From positions 1-36,605 of the forward strand of contig QYQA01000006.1 in NCBI GenBank assembly GCA_007280285.1: a stretch of DNA of 36,605 nt, given 5' to 3'. Each line of letters begins with the position of its first letter. Position 1 is the first letter of the stretch. This DNA comes from Methylococcus sp. (lineage in GTDB: Bacteria; Pseudomonadota; Gammaproteobacteria; Methylococcales; Methylococcaceae). The position numbers and the translations under genes were made by a program. This document shows positions 24,205-35,407 of this stretch, one piece after another. The notes below the pieces were generated by a model that saw only the letters and a program-made list of their open reading frames with translations, was not told the DNA's origin and made no database searches.

Positions 24205-24936
24205 ATGCTTCTGATTCCGGCTATCGATCTTAAGGATGGCAAGTGTGTCCGACTTCGTCAGGGGCGCATGGAAGACGATACGGTTTTTTCCGAGGACCCT
24301 TTAGCGGTGGCCGGACAATGGGTTCAAGAGGGCGCGAGGCGCATTCACCTCGTGGACCTCGATGGCGCCTTCGCGGGAAAGCCTCGAAATGGCGGCGTGA
24401 TTGAAGCGATCTCAAAGGCCTTTCCCGATATCCAAATTCAAGTGGGTGGCGGGATTCGGGATGAAGACACCATCCAGGCTTATTTGAATGCAGGGGTTGA
24501 CTTCGTCATTCTCGGCACCAAGGCGGTCAGTAGTCCTCATTTCGTTCCGCAAGTGGCCGCCGAGTTCCCCAACCATATTATGGTGGGCCTCGATGCTCGG
24601 GATGGCAAAGTAGCCATTGATGGTTGGTCGAAATTGTCACAACACGATGTTATTGATCTGGCTAAAAAGTTTGAAGACGATGGGGTTGAAGCCATCATTT
24701 ACACCGATATCGCGCGTGATGGGATGATGCAGGGCGTTAATGTGGAAGCGACGGCGCGGTTAGCACGAGCGATCCGGATTCCGGTCATCGCCTCGGGTGG
24801 GATTCATGGTCTTGAGGATATCCATGCCCTGGGTGCCATCGTGGGCGATGGCGTGACCGGCGCCATTACCGGACGGGCTATTTATGAGGGGACGCTCAAT
24901 TTCAAAGAGGCCCGGATCATCGCAGAGAGCTATTAA
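24205..24936 (+). CDS. hisA: ProFAR isomerase HisA
   Basis: A (beta-alpha)8 barrel isomerase acting on phosphoribosylformimino-AICAR-phosphate. It is 243 residues. The catalytic Asp8 is in [14 protein letters not shown] and the second Asp is in [14 protein letters not shown]. Phosphate-binding loops are [11 protein letters not shown] and [12 protein letters not shown] good Shine-Dalgarno (AGGAG, seven bases before the ATG) precedes it, which fits the 45-bp gap after hisH. hisF starts two bases after its stop. Confidence 0.97.
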   Translation: MLLIPAIDLKDGKCVRLRQGRMEDDTVFSEDPLAVAGQWVQEGARRIHLVDLDGAFAGKPRNGGVIEAISKAFPDIQIQVGGGIRDEDTIQAYLNAGVDFVILGTKAVSSPHFVPQVAAEFPNHIMVGLDARDGKVAIDGWSKLSQHDVIDLAKKFEDDGVEAIIYTDIARDGMMQGVNVEATARLARAIRIPVIASGGIHGLEDIHALGAIVGDGVTGAITGRAIYEGTLNFKEARIIAESY

Positions 24937-24938
24937 CC

Positions 24939-25703
24939 ATGCTCGCAAAACGCATCATTCCCTGTCTTGACGTCGATAATGGCCGCGTCGTGAAGGGGGT
25001 CAAGTTTCTTGAAATTAAAGATGCGGGGGATCCGGTTGAGATTGCCCGTCGCTATGATCTTGAGGGGGCTGATGAACTGACTTTTCTCGATATTACCGCC
25101 AGTTCGGACGATCGGGAGACGATGGTGCATGTGGTGGAAAAGGTTGCCGGTGAAATCTTTATTCCGTTGACGGTGGGTGGCGGTATCAGGACGCTGGAGG
25201 ACATCCGAAGGATGTTGAACGCGGGGGCGGACAAGGTCAGCATCAACAGCGCAGCCGTTCATCGTCCGGACTTTGTGAAAGAGGCCGCTGAGCGTTTTGG
25301 ATCCCAGTGCATCGTGGTGGCGATTGACGCTAAAAAGGTCTCGGAGGAGCCGCCATGCTGGGAGATCTTTACCCATGGTGGGCGCAAGCCAACAGGCCTT
25401 GATGCCATCGCGTGGGCCCAAAAAATGGTCGCGCTGGGTGCCGGTGAGATTCTTTTGACCAGTATGGATCGGGATGGGACCAAGCAAGGGTTTGACCTTG
25501 CTCTCACGCGGGCCGTCAGTGAATCGGTGCCGGTTCCCGTCATTGCCTCTGGTGGCGTCGGTAACCTTGATCATCTGGCCGACGGGGTCACCCTGGGTCA
25601 GGCGGATGCGGTCCTTGCGGCCAGCATCTTTCATTTTGGCGAATTTTCCATTCGGGAAGCGAAGGCGCACCTGGCTCAGCGTGGGATCGAGGTTCGCCTG
25701 TGA
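24939..25703 (+). CDS. hisF: Imidazole glycerol phosphate synthase cyclase subunit HisF
   Basis: Barrel enzyme that uses HisH-derived ammonia to make IGP and AICAR. It is 254 residues. The catalytic Asp is in [19 protein letters not shown], and the second is in [16 protein letters not shown]. Phosphate loops are [16 protein letters not shown] and [14 protein letters not shown]. The internal half-barrel similarity to HisA is visible. Its stop overlaps the GTG start of hisI (GTGA). Confidence 0.97.
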   Translation: MLAKRIIPCLDVDNGRVVKGVKFLEIKDAGDPVEIARRYDLEGADELTFLDITASSDDRETMVHVVEKVAGEIFIPLTVGGGIRTLEDIRRMLNAGADKVSINSAAVHRPDFVKEAAERFGSQCIVVAIDAKKVSEEPPCWEIFTHGGRKPTGLDAIAWAQKMVALGAGEILLTSMDRDGTKQGFDLALTRAVSESVPVPVIASGGVGNLDHLADGVTLGQADAVLAASIFHFGEFSIREAKAHLAQRGIEVRL

Positions 25704-26089
25704 GCGCCTGGCTTGATGAGGTTCGATGGGGTGACGACGGACTGGTCCCGGCTATTGCGCAGGACGTTTCGAGCGGGACGGTTCTGATGGTCGCGTGGAT
25801 GAACCGGGAGTCCCTCGAGTTGACCGTCGAGGAGGGCTACGCGGTCTATTGGTCGCGCTCTCGCCAAAAGCTCTGGCGCAAGGGGGAGAGTTCAGGTCAT
25901 CGCCAAAAAGTCGCTGACATTAGACTGGACTGCGACGAGGACGTGATTCTTCTTAAAGTTGAGCAAGAGGGAGGGATGGCCTGCCATACCGGTCGCCATC
26001 ATTGTTTCTACCGCCGCCTCCAAGGCGGGCGGTGGGAGCGGGTAGAACCCGTTCTTAAAAACCCTGAAGACATCTACGGATCGAGCTGA
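25700..26089 (+). CDS. hisI: Phosphoribosyl-AMP cyclohydrolase HisI
   Basis: Opens the adenine ring of PR-AMP. It is 129 residues and separate from HisE (they are fused in enterics). It uses a GTG start overlapping the hisF stop. Zinc and magnesium motifs are [27 protein letters not shown] and [12 protein letters not shown]. The stop and the hisE ATG share one base (TGATG). Confidence 0.96.
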   Translation: MSAWLDEVRWGDDGLVPAIAQDVSSGTVLMVAWMNRESLELTVEEGYAVYWSRSRQKLWRKGESSGHRQKVADIRLDCDEDVILLKVEQEGGMACHTGRHHCFYRRLQGGRWERVEPVLKNPEDIYGSS

Positions 26090-26406
26090 TGGATATTCTT
26101 AATGCACTCGCCGACGTTCTGGAAGCCAGGAGGCACGAGGATCCCGAGCGGTCCTATGTGGCAAAGCTTCACAGTAAGGGACTCGATGCCATTCTCAAGA
26201 AGATCGGGGAGGAGGCGACTGAAACCGTCATGGCGGCTAAGGATGGCGTTCCTGAGAAGATTGTCTATGAGGTGGCTGATCTTTGGTTTCACACGCTGAT
26301 TCTGTTATCACACCAAGGGCTTGGTCCCCAGCAGGTCCTCCTAGAGCTTGAGCGTCGTTTTGGCCTTTCCGGGCTGGACGAGAAAGCCTCGAGGCCGGAG
26401 ACATGA
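26089..26406 (+). CDS. hisE: Phosphoribosyl-ATP pyrophosphatase HisE
   Basis: MazG-like alpha-helical pyrophosphohydrolase that removes PPi from PR-ATP. It is 105 residues. The metal-binding glutamates are in [17 protein letters not shown], and [13 protein letters not shown] is the downstream acidic helix. Its stop overlaps the next gene by ATGA. hisG, hisD and hisC are not in this window. Confidence 0.96.
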   Translation: MDILNALADVLEARRHEDPERSYVAKLHSKGLDAILKKIGEEATETVMAAKDGVPEKIVYEVADLWFHTLILLSHQGLGPQQVLLELERRFGLSGLDEKASRPET

Positions 26407-26944
26407 GCATTCGCCCCTTCCATGGCCATGAACCGGTCCTTGAAGAGGGTGTCTTTATCGATCCCACCGCGGTCGTCATTGGCGATGTGACCTTGGGACG
26501 CGATGTCTCTATCTGGCCGGGTGCCATTGTTCGGGGCGATGTCAATTTTATCCACATGGGTGAAGAGACCAATATTCAAGATGGCGCCGTACTCCACGTG
26601 ACCCATCGGAGCGAGCGCAACCCCGAAGGTTACCCCTTGATCATCGGTGCCGGTGTGACCGTGGGACACAAGGCGGTCCTGCATGGCGCTCGTATCGGTG
26701 ATCTTTGTCTGATCGGTATGGCGGCCTTAGTGATGGACGGTGCGGTGATCGAGGATCGGGTGATGGTCGGTGCGGGTGCCTTGGTGCCGCCTGGGAAGCG
26801 ACTGCAAAGTGGCTACCTCTATGTCGGGAGCCCGGTCCGCCCAGCGCGAATGCTGCGTGATGAGGAGCTTCAATATCTGATTGACTCAAAGGACGCTTAC
26901 GTCCGCCTGAAGCAGCAGCATCAGGCGATGTTGGTCTCGTGGGT

Positions 26945-26948
<4 letters not shown>
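26403..26948 (+). CDS. Gamma-carbonic-anhydrase-like hexapeptide protein (YrdA/PaaY type)
   Basis: A left-handed beta-helix trimer subunit of 181 residues. Hexapeptide repeats are seen throughout ([63 protein letters not shown]). The zinc-ligand histidines are in LHVTHRSE and VGHKAVLHG. Family members are often annotated as carbonic anhydrase but many lack proven activity. It overlaps hisE by four bases, so it is co-transcribed with the his genes, and it meets convergent aroE with a four-base overlap. Confidence 0.93.
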
Positions 26949-28812
<1,864 letters not shown>

Positions 28813-28867
28813 TTATTCGAGGCACAGGGGTTATGATAGGTGATGTGATGTTTCTTGGAGAAAGTGT

Positions 28868-29497
28868 ATGCAATCGAAGAGTACCCTTCGGGTATTGAGT
28901 GTGTGGCTGATGGCGGGATACCTTATGCTCTTGGGGCTGCGACCTCTAGCAGCGGAGGAGGCGCTGACAGCGCCGCAGAAAGTCATCCAGCTGACCGCGA
29001 ATCAGTTGCAGATTTCCTTGCAGAAGCCTGAATACAAATCGAACTTCAAGAAGGCGACAGGACTGGTCGATCAGATCATCAATCCTCATGTTGATTTTGA
29101 TCGGGTATCGGTTCTGGTCTTGGGTAAAAACTGGCGAACCGCGACGCCTGAACAGCGCGAACGCTTTAAACAGCAGTTTCGCATGCTGCTGGTGAGGACC
29201 TATACCCGAGCCTTTACGGAATATGCCGACTGGAAAATTCGCTACCTACCGATGGAAGAGGAGGCCGGCGAAAAGAAAGTGATGGTCAAAACTGAAATCC
29301 TGCCTTCAGGAGGCAAGCCGGTAGCTGTCAATTATCGGATGATCCAGGACGGCAGCGATTGGAAGGTTTTCGACATCCTGATCGAGGGCATTAGCCTTCT
29401 CCAGAACTATCGAGCGAGTTTTGGGGACGAGCTTGAACAGTCAGGTTCTCTGGATCAGTTGATCACCCACCTGTCTGAACGTAACGCCGGAACGTGA
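28868..29497 (+). CDS. MlaC/Ttg2D family periplasmic phospholipid-binding protein
   Basis: A soluble periplasmic lipid shuttle of the Mla pathway. It is 209 residues. The signal peptide is around residues 8-30 (VLSVWLMAGYLMLLGLRPLAAEE is the region). Family features are DFDRVSVLVLGKNWRTATPEQRERF, then RTYTRAFTEYADW, a VKTEILPSGGKPVAVNYRM strand and the DWKVFDILIEGISLLQNYRASF block. The mlaFEDB partners are not in the window, so this is a stand-alone copy. It is divergent from hemB and convergent with hemF. Confidence 0.93.
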   Translation: MQSKSTLRVLSVWLMAGYLMLLGLRPLAAEEALTAPQKVIQLTANQLQISLQKPEYKSNFKKATGLVDQIINPHVDFDRVSVLVLGKNWRTATPEQRERFKQQFRMLLVRTYTRAFTEYADWKIRYLPMEEEAGEKKVMVKTEILPSGGKPVAVNYRMIQDGSDWKVFDILIEGISLLQNYRASFGDELEQSGSLDQLITHLSERNAGT

Positions 29498-29522
29498 ACG
29501 AAAGGTCTCTTGGGGTCCTGAA

Positions 29523-31515
<1,993 letters not shown>

Positions 31516-31743
31516 AGCGCTGAAGGATCCGCTTGAATCGTCCCCTTTAAATCGGCAGGGGCCAAGATGAGTGCCCCCCGCATTGGTTTTTTCAGCCTTG
31601 GCTGAGCTAAAGATAGTCAGTGTAAACCGCTTCAAGAGCCCATTAAAGGCCTTGCCTAAGTGGTATCTAGTGCCCGTCAATTAAACCGTGAGCAGGCAGA
31701 ACTTGGTGGTGAAAGTCGTTTACTCGCCTGGCAGCCCTGGTGA
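31516..31743. other. Noncoding left edge of the mobile island
   Basis: I find no gene in this 228-bp stretch after cmoB. A GGGGC...GCCCC stem with a ten-base loop near 31557-31580 is followed ten bases later by six T residues, a weak terminator candidate for cmoB. The boundary between native sequence and island lies somewhere here. Confidence 0.35.
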
Positions 31744-31914
31744 ATGCTGCGTCTTAAATACGTGGGCAAACTCTCCCATTAGCGAATAGCAGCGGCTCTG
31801 GGCATCTCCAAAGCCGTTGTCACCAAGTACGCAGGCCTGGCCAATGCCGCGGGCCTTTCCTGGGAGCAGGGCCAGCCCATGAACGAGGCCCAGCTCCACA
31901 AGCGGCTGACCGGG
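31744..31914 (+). pseudogene. IS21-type transposase (IstA) N-terminal fragment
   Basis: The frame from ATG 31744 reads MLRLKYVGKLSH, a TAG stop (31780-31782), then RIAAALGISKAVVTKYAGL and on through AAGLSWEQGQPMNEAQLHKRLTG. This resembles the helix-turn-helix N-terminus of IS21-family IstA proteins (pattern LRLKYxxxLSHxRIAxALGISKxVVxKY). The fragment breaks off exactly where the 231-bp repeat begins. No DDE catalytic domain and no istB helper are present. It is a decayed remnant. Confidence 0.7.
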
Positions 31915-32144
31915 ATGATTTTCATGCCCCCCAGAAGGGCCAGGACCGGGCGGCTCACCATCGGTGAGCTGCAAGGTTTCCCGAAAGCCCGTAGAGTCAT
32001 CTGCGAGTCACGTGAAGCGACCTTGTTGTCGCTACAAGGATCGAGCGGGGACGGCTGGGGCGCCGAAGGCATTAACCGTTCTGCGCAATGCGGCCGTTCA
32101 GCGCTGGGAGCGCTGTAGGCTTAGCATTTCGTAGAACTCACTGA
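31914..32144. repeat. 231-bp direct repeat, copy 1
   Basis: Near-identical to 33980-34210 in the same orientation; I count six mismatches over 231 bp with no gaps. It contains a perfect stem-loop GCTCACC-ATC-GGTGAGC (31953-31969) and CAGCGC...GCGCTG near its right end. The plus-strand frame stays open through the repeat up to GCGCTGTAG in both copies, but I recognise no protein. The left edge abuts the istA fragment, and the right edge leads to the TA module. Confidence 0.92.
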
Positions 32145-32206
32145 TATTTCAAAGAAGGAACAAGGCAATAACTGATTTCCTCTTTTGGGAATATGGATCT
32201 GAAAAA

Positions 32207-33421
32207 CTATCGAACGAGGTGCTGACTGACCTGCCCGGTCTTTCCAATCAAATGGGACAGCAGACGGAAGTTTTTTGTTTCGTGACGGAGGCGGCCAGCG
32301 ACGATTGCGGGATGTACGCCGATTTCATCTGCAAATGCAATTGCATCTTCAGACAGCAGGGTTTCCTTAACTATGGCTGCGTCCCACCGATGTTTTGGAA
32401 TAAGCGCTTCTTGCGCCATTTCATCGGCTTCGCTTTCGATGTGTTCTGAGTTTTGACTATCCAAATCATCAATAAAGACTGGGTTCGCATCTGAAAGGTG
32501 CTTGGCCACGTGGGCCAACTCGTGGAGCAGTGCAAACCAAAAATTGTCGATTCGGTCATGACGAAGGGTCAGCGCTACGATGGGGCGGCCGTTATCCAAC
32601 ATTGCTGCACCGTCAAGGAAAGTACGTTTAAAGTGACTTTCGATGACGAGCGTGATGCCAAGGCGTGCCAGATATTCCCTGGCAAGCTTTGGACCTTCTT
32701 CAAATGCCGATAGCTTTGCCAATTCACGCAACCATTCAGGCGTGACTGAGCCGGGCTTGTACTCTCGGGATAAGTTGGTTTCTCGTGCGCTGCGCACCAC
32801 GCACATGCGCCATGCCAATAGAGCCATCTCATCGGCCTGACGGTCGCCGCGCTGATGCAAGGGCGCACGCAAAAAAGCTGGCTCCAGATGTTTGGGCAGA
32901 AATTCACGCTTGAACTTAGTAACCAGGTCTTCTGCGTAGTCCTTCAAGCGCTGGGCATTGCCTTTGAAGTCGCCAAAGCATCCGCGCTCCAGCATCTCTT
33001 TCAAAGGAAAACTGGAATAGTCGATGTCTGGGTATTGACTAACAATCGAACTGTCGGTTTCCACATCCTCAATTAGAATGTCAGCAGGGATTCCCATGCC
33101 TCGGTTGAGTCGCCGAATCATCGGCAGAGACAACGGGCGCTTACGGGACAGTACTTCTGAAACCTTGGAAATCGATCCGATGTAGGGAATCAAGTCCTTG
33201 CGACTGAGGTCCATTTGATCCATCCGGAAAAGGATGGACTCAATTGGGTCGACCCGTACAGGGGGAACCGTTTGGTGCTCGAAATCCGCAATCACCAGAG
33301 CCAGCAATCCAAGTTCATTGTCGTCATCGGAACCGGCGACTGGGTCGAGCGACATAAGCGCAGAGAGGCGTGCCATTGCCTCTGCGTAACCTTCCTTGCT
33401 CTTAATGATCTTTACGTTCAT
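32207..33421 (-). CDS. HigA-type antitoxin fused to ImmA/IrrE-like zinc peptidase domain
   Basis: 404 residues from ATG 33421 (MNVKIIKSKEGYAEAM), with GGAG six bases upstream. The N-terminal part (about 65-125) is an HTH of the HigA/Xre class: FRMDQMDLSRKDLIPYIGSISKVSEVLSRKRPLSL. The C-terminal half carries HELAHVAKHL, the HExxH zinc motif of ImmA/IrrE (COG2856) domains, with a downstream glutamate region ESEADEMAQEALIP. It follows the toxin gene by 41 bp in the same operon. The antitoxin should bind its own promoter through the HTH; whether the peptidase domain is active in toxin control is unknown. Base composition is lower in GC than the flanking chromosome. Confidence 0.88.
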   Translation of the reverse strand: MNVKIIKSKEGYAEAMARLSALMSLDPVAGSDDDNELGLLALVIADFEHQTVPPVRVDPIESILFRMDQMDLSRKDLIPYIGSISKVSEVLSRKRPLSLPMIRRLNRGMGIPADILIEDVETDSSIVSQYPDIDYSSFPLKEMLERGCFGDFKGNAQRLKDYAEDLVTKFKREFLPKHLEPAFLRAPLHQRGDRQADEMALLAWRMCVVRSARETNLSREYKPGSVTPEWLRELAKLSAFEEGPKLAREYLARLGITLVIESHFKRTFLDGAAMLDNGRPIVALTLRHDRIDNFWFALLHELAHVAKHLSDANPVFIDDLDSQNSEHIESEADEMAQEALIPKHRWDAAIVKETLLSEDAIAFADEIGVHPAIVAGRLRHETKNFRLLSHLIGKTGQVSQHLVR

Positions 33422-33462
33422 TGCGTTCTCCGTCAATTTTTCAATTGCTGCGCTGCAACAGC

Positions 33463-33747
33463 CTAAAACTTTTTCTTGGTGTACTCGGCATGCGTTCCCA
33501 CCCACTCGACGACTACCAATCCGTTTTGATATCGCACTTTCACCACCAGCCGATACGTGTTGCCCTTGATGTTGAAAATGACACGGTTGTCGGCCAAGAA
33601 ATCTGCGCTTCGGTACCGCCGCTTAATGTCTTGTGACGTCTGCCAGTGCTCACGTTCGACATCCGTTTGCCATGCGTCGAGCTGCCCACGTGAGTCCGCG
33701 TGCTTTTGTTTGAACTCCTCAAGGAGCGGCAATCCCAGTATTCGCAT
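33463..33747 (-). CDS. HigB-type mRNA interferase toxin
   Basis: A 94-residue RelE-superfamily toxin of the HigB class. Recognisable segments are REHWQTSQDIKRRYRSADFLADNRVIFNIKGNTYRLVVKV near the middle (residues about 33-72) and VEWVGTHAEYTKKKF at the end, the usual YRL...H.EY pattern. Such toxins cleave ribosome-bound mRNA. The toxin gene precedes the antitoxin, as in higBA loci. It is preceded by a strong promoter with an operator-like palindrome. Confidence 0.88.
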   Translation of the reverse strand: MRILGLPLLEEFKQKHADSRGQLDAWQTDVEREHWQTSQDIKRRYRSADFLADNRVIFNIKGNTYRLVVKVRYQNGLVVVEWVGTHAEYTKKKF

Positions 33748-33779
33748 GAGGTGTTGGGCAAATTCATGATCAGAGCAGC

Positions 33780-33808
33780 ATTATATTTCCCAAAAAGGGA
33801 AGCGTCAA
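33780..33808 (-). promoter_or_regulatory. Sigma-70 promoter of the toxin-antitoxin operon
   Basis: On the minus strand TTGACG (33808-33803) and a perfect TATAAT (33785-33780) are separated by exactly 17 bp. The -10 box ends 32 bp before the toxin ATG. This is the best promoter match seen in the window. Confidence 0.85.
33787..33801. promoter_or_regulatory. Palindromic operator candidate in the TA promoter spacer
   Basis: TTCCC-AAAAA-GGGAA is a perfect inverted repeat lying between the -35 and -10 boxes. The position suits repression by the HigA-type antitoxin. A similar GGGAAG half-site occurs about 30 bp upstream near 33829. Confidence 0.55.
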
Positions 33809-33979
33809 ATGACTAATAATATTGACTTGGGAAGTAGGGATTTGGCAGTCCCACCCGGACTGGTTAGGCTATGTTCACGCGCTTACCGCGATCAGTCACA
33901 GATGAGCGTGCAAGCCTTTTGTGACTGGCGAAGAAACATAGCTGAAAATCAAAGGTCAGCCGCGTAGCGGCGCGACCTT
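33809..33979. other. Noncoding stretch between TA promoter and repeat copy 2
   Basis: No intact gene is seen. Two nested inverted repeats occur: GCTATGTT (33868-33875) with AACATAGC (33935-33942), and inside it AGTCACA (33894-33900) with TGTGACT (33920-33926). The arms are unequally spaced. A plus-strand frame here reads YRDQSQMSVQAFCDWRRN before a stop, faintly like an IS66-type small protein, but this is too short to support a call. Confidence 0.4.
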
Positions 33980-34210
33980 GATGATTTTCATGCCCCCCAG
34001 ATGGGCCAGGACCGGGCGGCTCACCATCGGTGAGCTGCAAGGTTTCCCGGAAGCCCGTAGAGTCATCTGCGAGTCACGTGAAGCGACCTTGTTGTCGCTA
34101 AACGGACCGAGCGGGGACGGCTGGGGCGCCGAAGGCATTAACCGTTCTGCGCAATGCGGCCGTTCAGCGCTGGGAGCGCTGTAGGCTTGGCATTTCGTAG
34201 AACTCACTGA
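33980..34210. repeat. 231-bp direct repeat, copy 2
   Basis: Second copy of the element at 31914-32144, same orientation, six mismatches. The stem-loop GCTCACC-ATC-GGTGAGC is at 34019-34035. Its right edge is exactly where similarity of the recombinase pseudogene to its family stops. The two copies bracket 1835 bp carrying the toxin-antitoxin operon. Confidence 0.92.
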
Positions 34211-35407
34211 CAGGCGCTCCATCTTCACGGCGACCTCGGCCAGATCGGTCTTGGCTTTGGTTAATGCCGCAATCGGTCCGGCAGATCGGTCAGCACCGTA
34301 TAGCGCCTGCAGGTTCACGATGTCGCTGCAGTAAGCCATCAGGGCGCGCTCGAAGGGTGCCACGCTCACCGTTCCTGGGACGCTGCATCCACCGTGGGTA
34401 TAACTGGTGCAGTGCAGGCGTCTCTAGCCATCCTAGATGATGTCGCTATCGTTCTTTCGTCGTGTTCCGATATTCTGGCCTACTAGGGCGCGGCCACAAT
34501 AACCGCAAACCGTGATGCCCAGACCCGTCAAAATGTGCGGCACGACTCCCTTGCCCTGGCGCCGGGCGCGGCCGTTGACGATGGACTCAAGCGCCGCCCA
34601 CTCACTGTCTGACAAAATGGCTGGGTAATACTTGGGCAATCTGAAAGACTCTCCATCAATCTCCAGCTCCTTTTCGCCAATCAACGCCCGCTGCTTGATC
34701 AGTCGATAAATCTGCAAGGTTTGCGGACTACCCCCAGTGAGCGATAAATTCAGTTCCTGCATCTTCTTGATAATGCCCGTGGCCCCGTAGCCGCGCTTTT
34801 AAAGCGACAAGGCCTCGCGGGCAGCGGTAACCCGCTCAGGAATCAGCTTCCACTCGTTATTTTCCCGGCGCACCCACAACGGGTCTCTCCCGTTGCGGAT
34901 CACTCCGCTAAAGGTGCCTGCCATCCATCCCTCGCACTGCTTTCGAATGGCCGCCGTGACCCGCTTGCTTTTGGTGTCGCTTTCTTCGTGAGCGCGAATC
35001 ATCACCAGCAGGCTGTACACCAGATCCATCGGGTTCGCCTTGAGATGTTCGCGGCTGTATTTTTTGCCGTCGCTGGCTGTCACCACGGTGATACCCGCAT
35101 TGACGATCTGGGCGAGCTGGGCCTGCGCTTGGATCGGCTCAGCCCGGCTCAGCCGGTCAAGCCCCTCGACTACCCGCACTGACCCGATCGGGATACGGCC
35201 CTGCTCGACAGCGACAAGGAAAACACCAAGTGCCCCTGATTTGACGTGTCGCTGGTGGTAGGCAGACAATCCCTCATCTCGCACCGACAGCTTGTCATCC
35301 AGCAGCAAGCCATGTTCAGTCGCCCACTTGGCCGCATACGCCGCCTGCCGGTCGCTGAAGCGCGTGTAGCTGTAGACAAGACCTGTCAAAATAGACCCCA
35401 TGAACAT
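34211..35407 (-). pseudogene. Serine site-specific recombinase, inactivated by three in-frame stops
   Basis: One minus-strand frame runs the whole length. The N-terminal resolvase domain begins [18 protein letters not shown], which keeps the Arg-Phe-Ser motif, and contains VEGLDRLSRAEPIQAQAQL. The recombinase domain GYGATGIIKKM and the zinc-ribbon region CGYCGRALVGQN...RRLHC follow, then a coiled-coil start ERALMAYCSDIVNLQALYGADRSAGP. Stops interrupt it: TAA at 34801-34799, TAG at 34435-34433 and a second TAG two codons further on. Compared with family memory, about nine residues seem to be missing after RFSD, between two RQAA motifs. The C-terminus is cut by repeat copy 2. The gene therefore cannot make full-length protein. 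Confidence 0.85.

Noticed and set aside
31585-31605. Rho-independent terminator at TCAGCC-TT-GGCTGA
   Set aside because: The T-run lies before the hairpin on the plus strand, and A residues follow it on the minus strand, so it is not in terminator order in either direction.
31914-34210. CRISPR-like repeat pair
   Set aside because: The repeats are 231 bp, only two in number and 1.8 kb apart with genes between; they do not have CRISPR structure.
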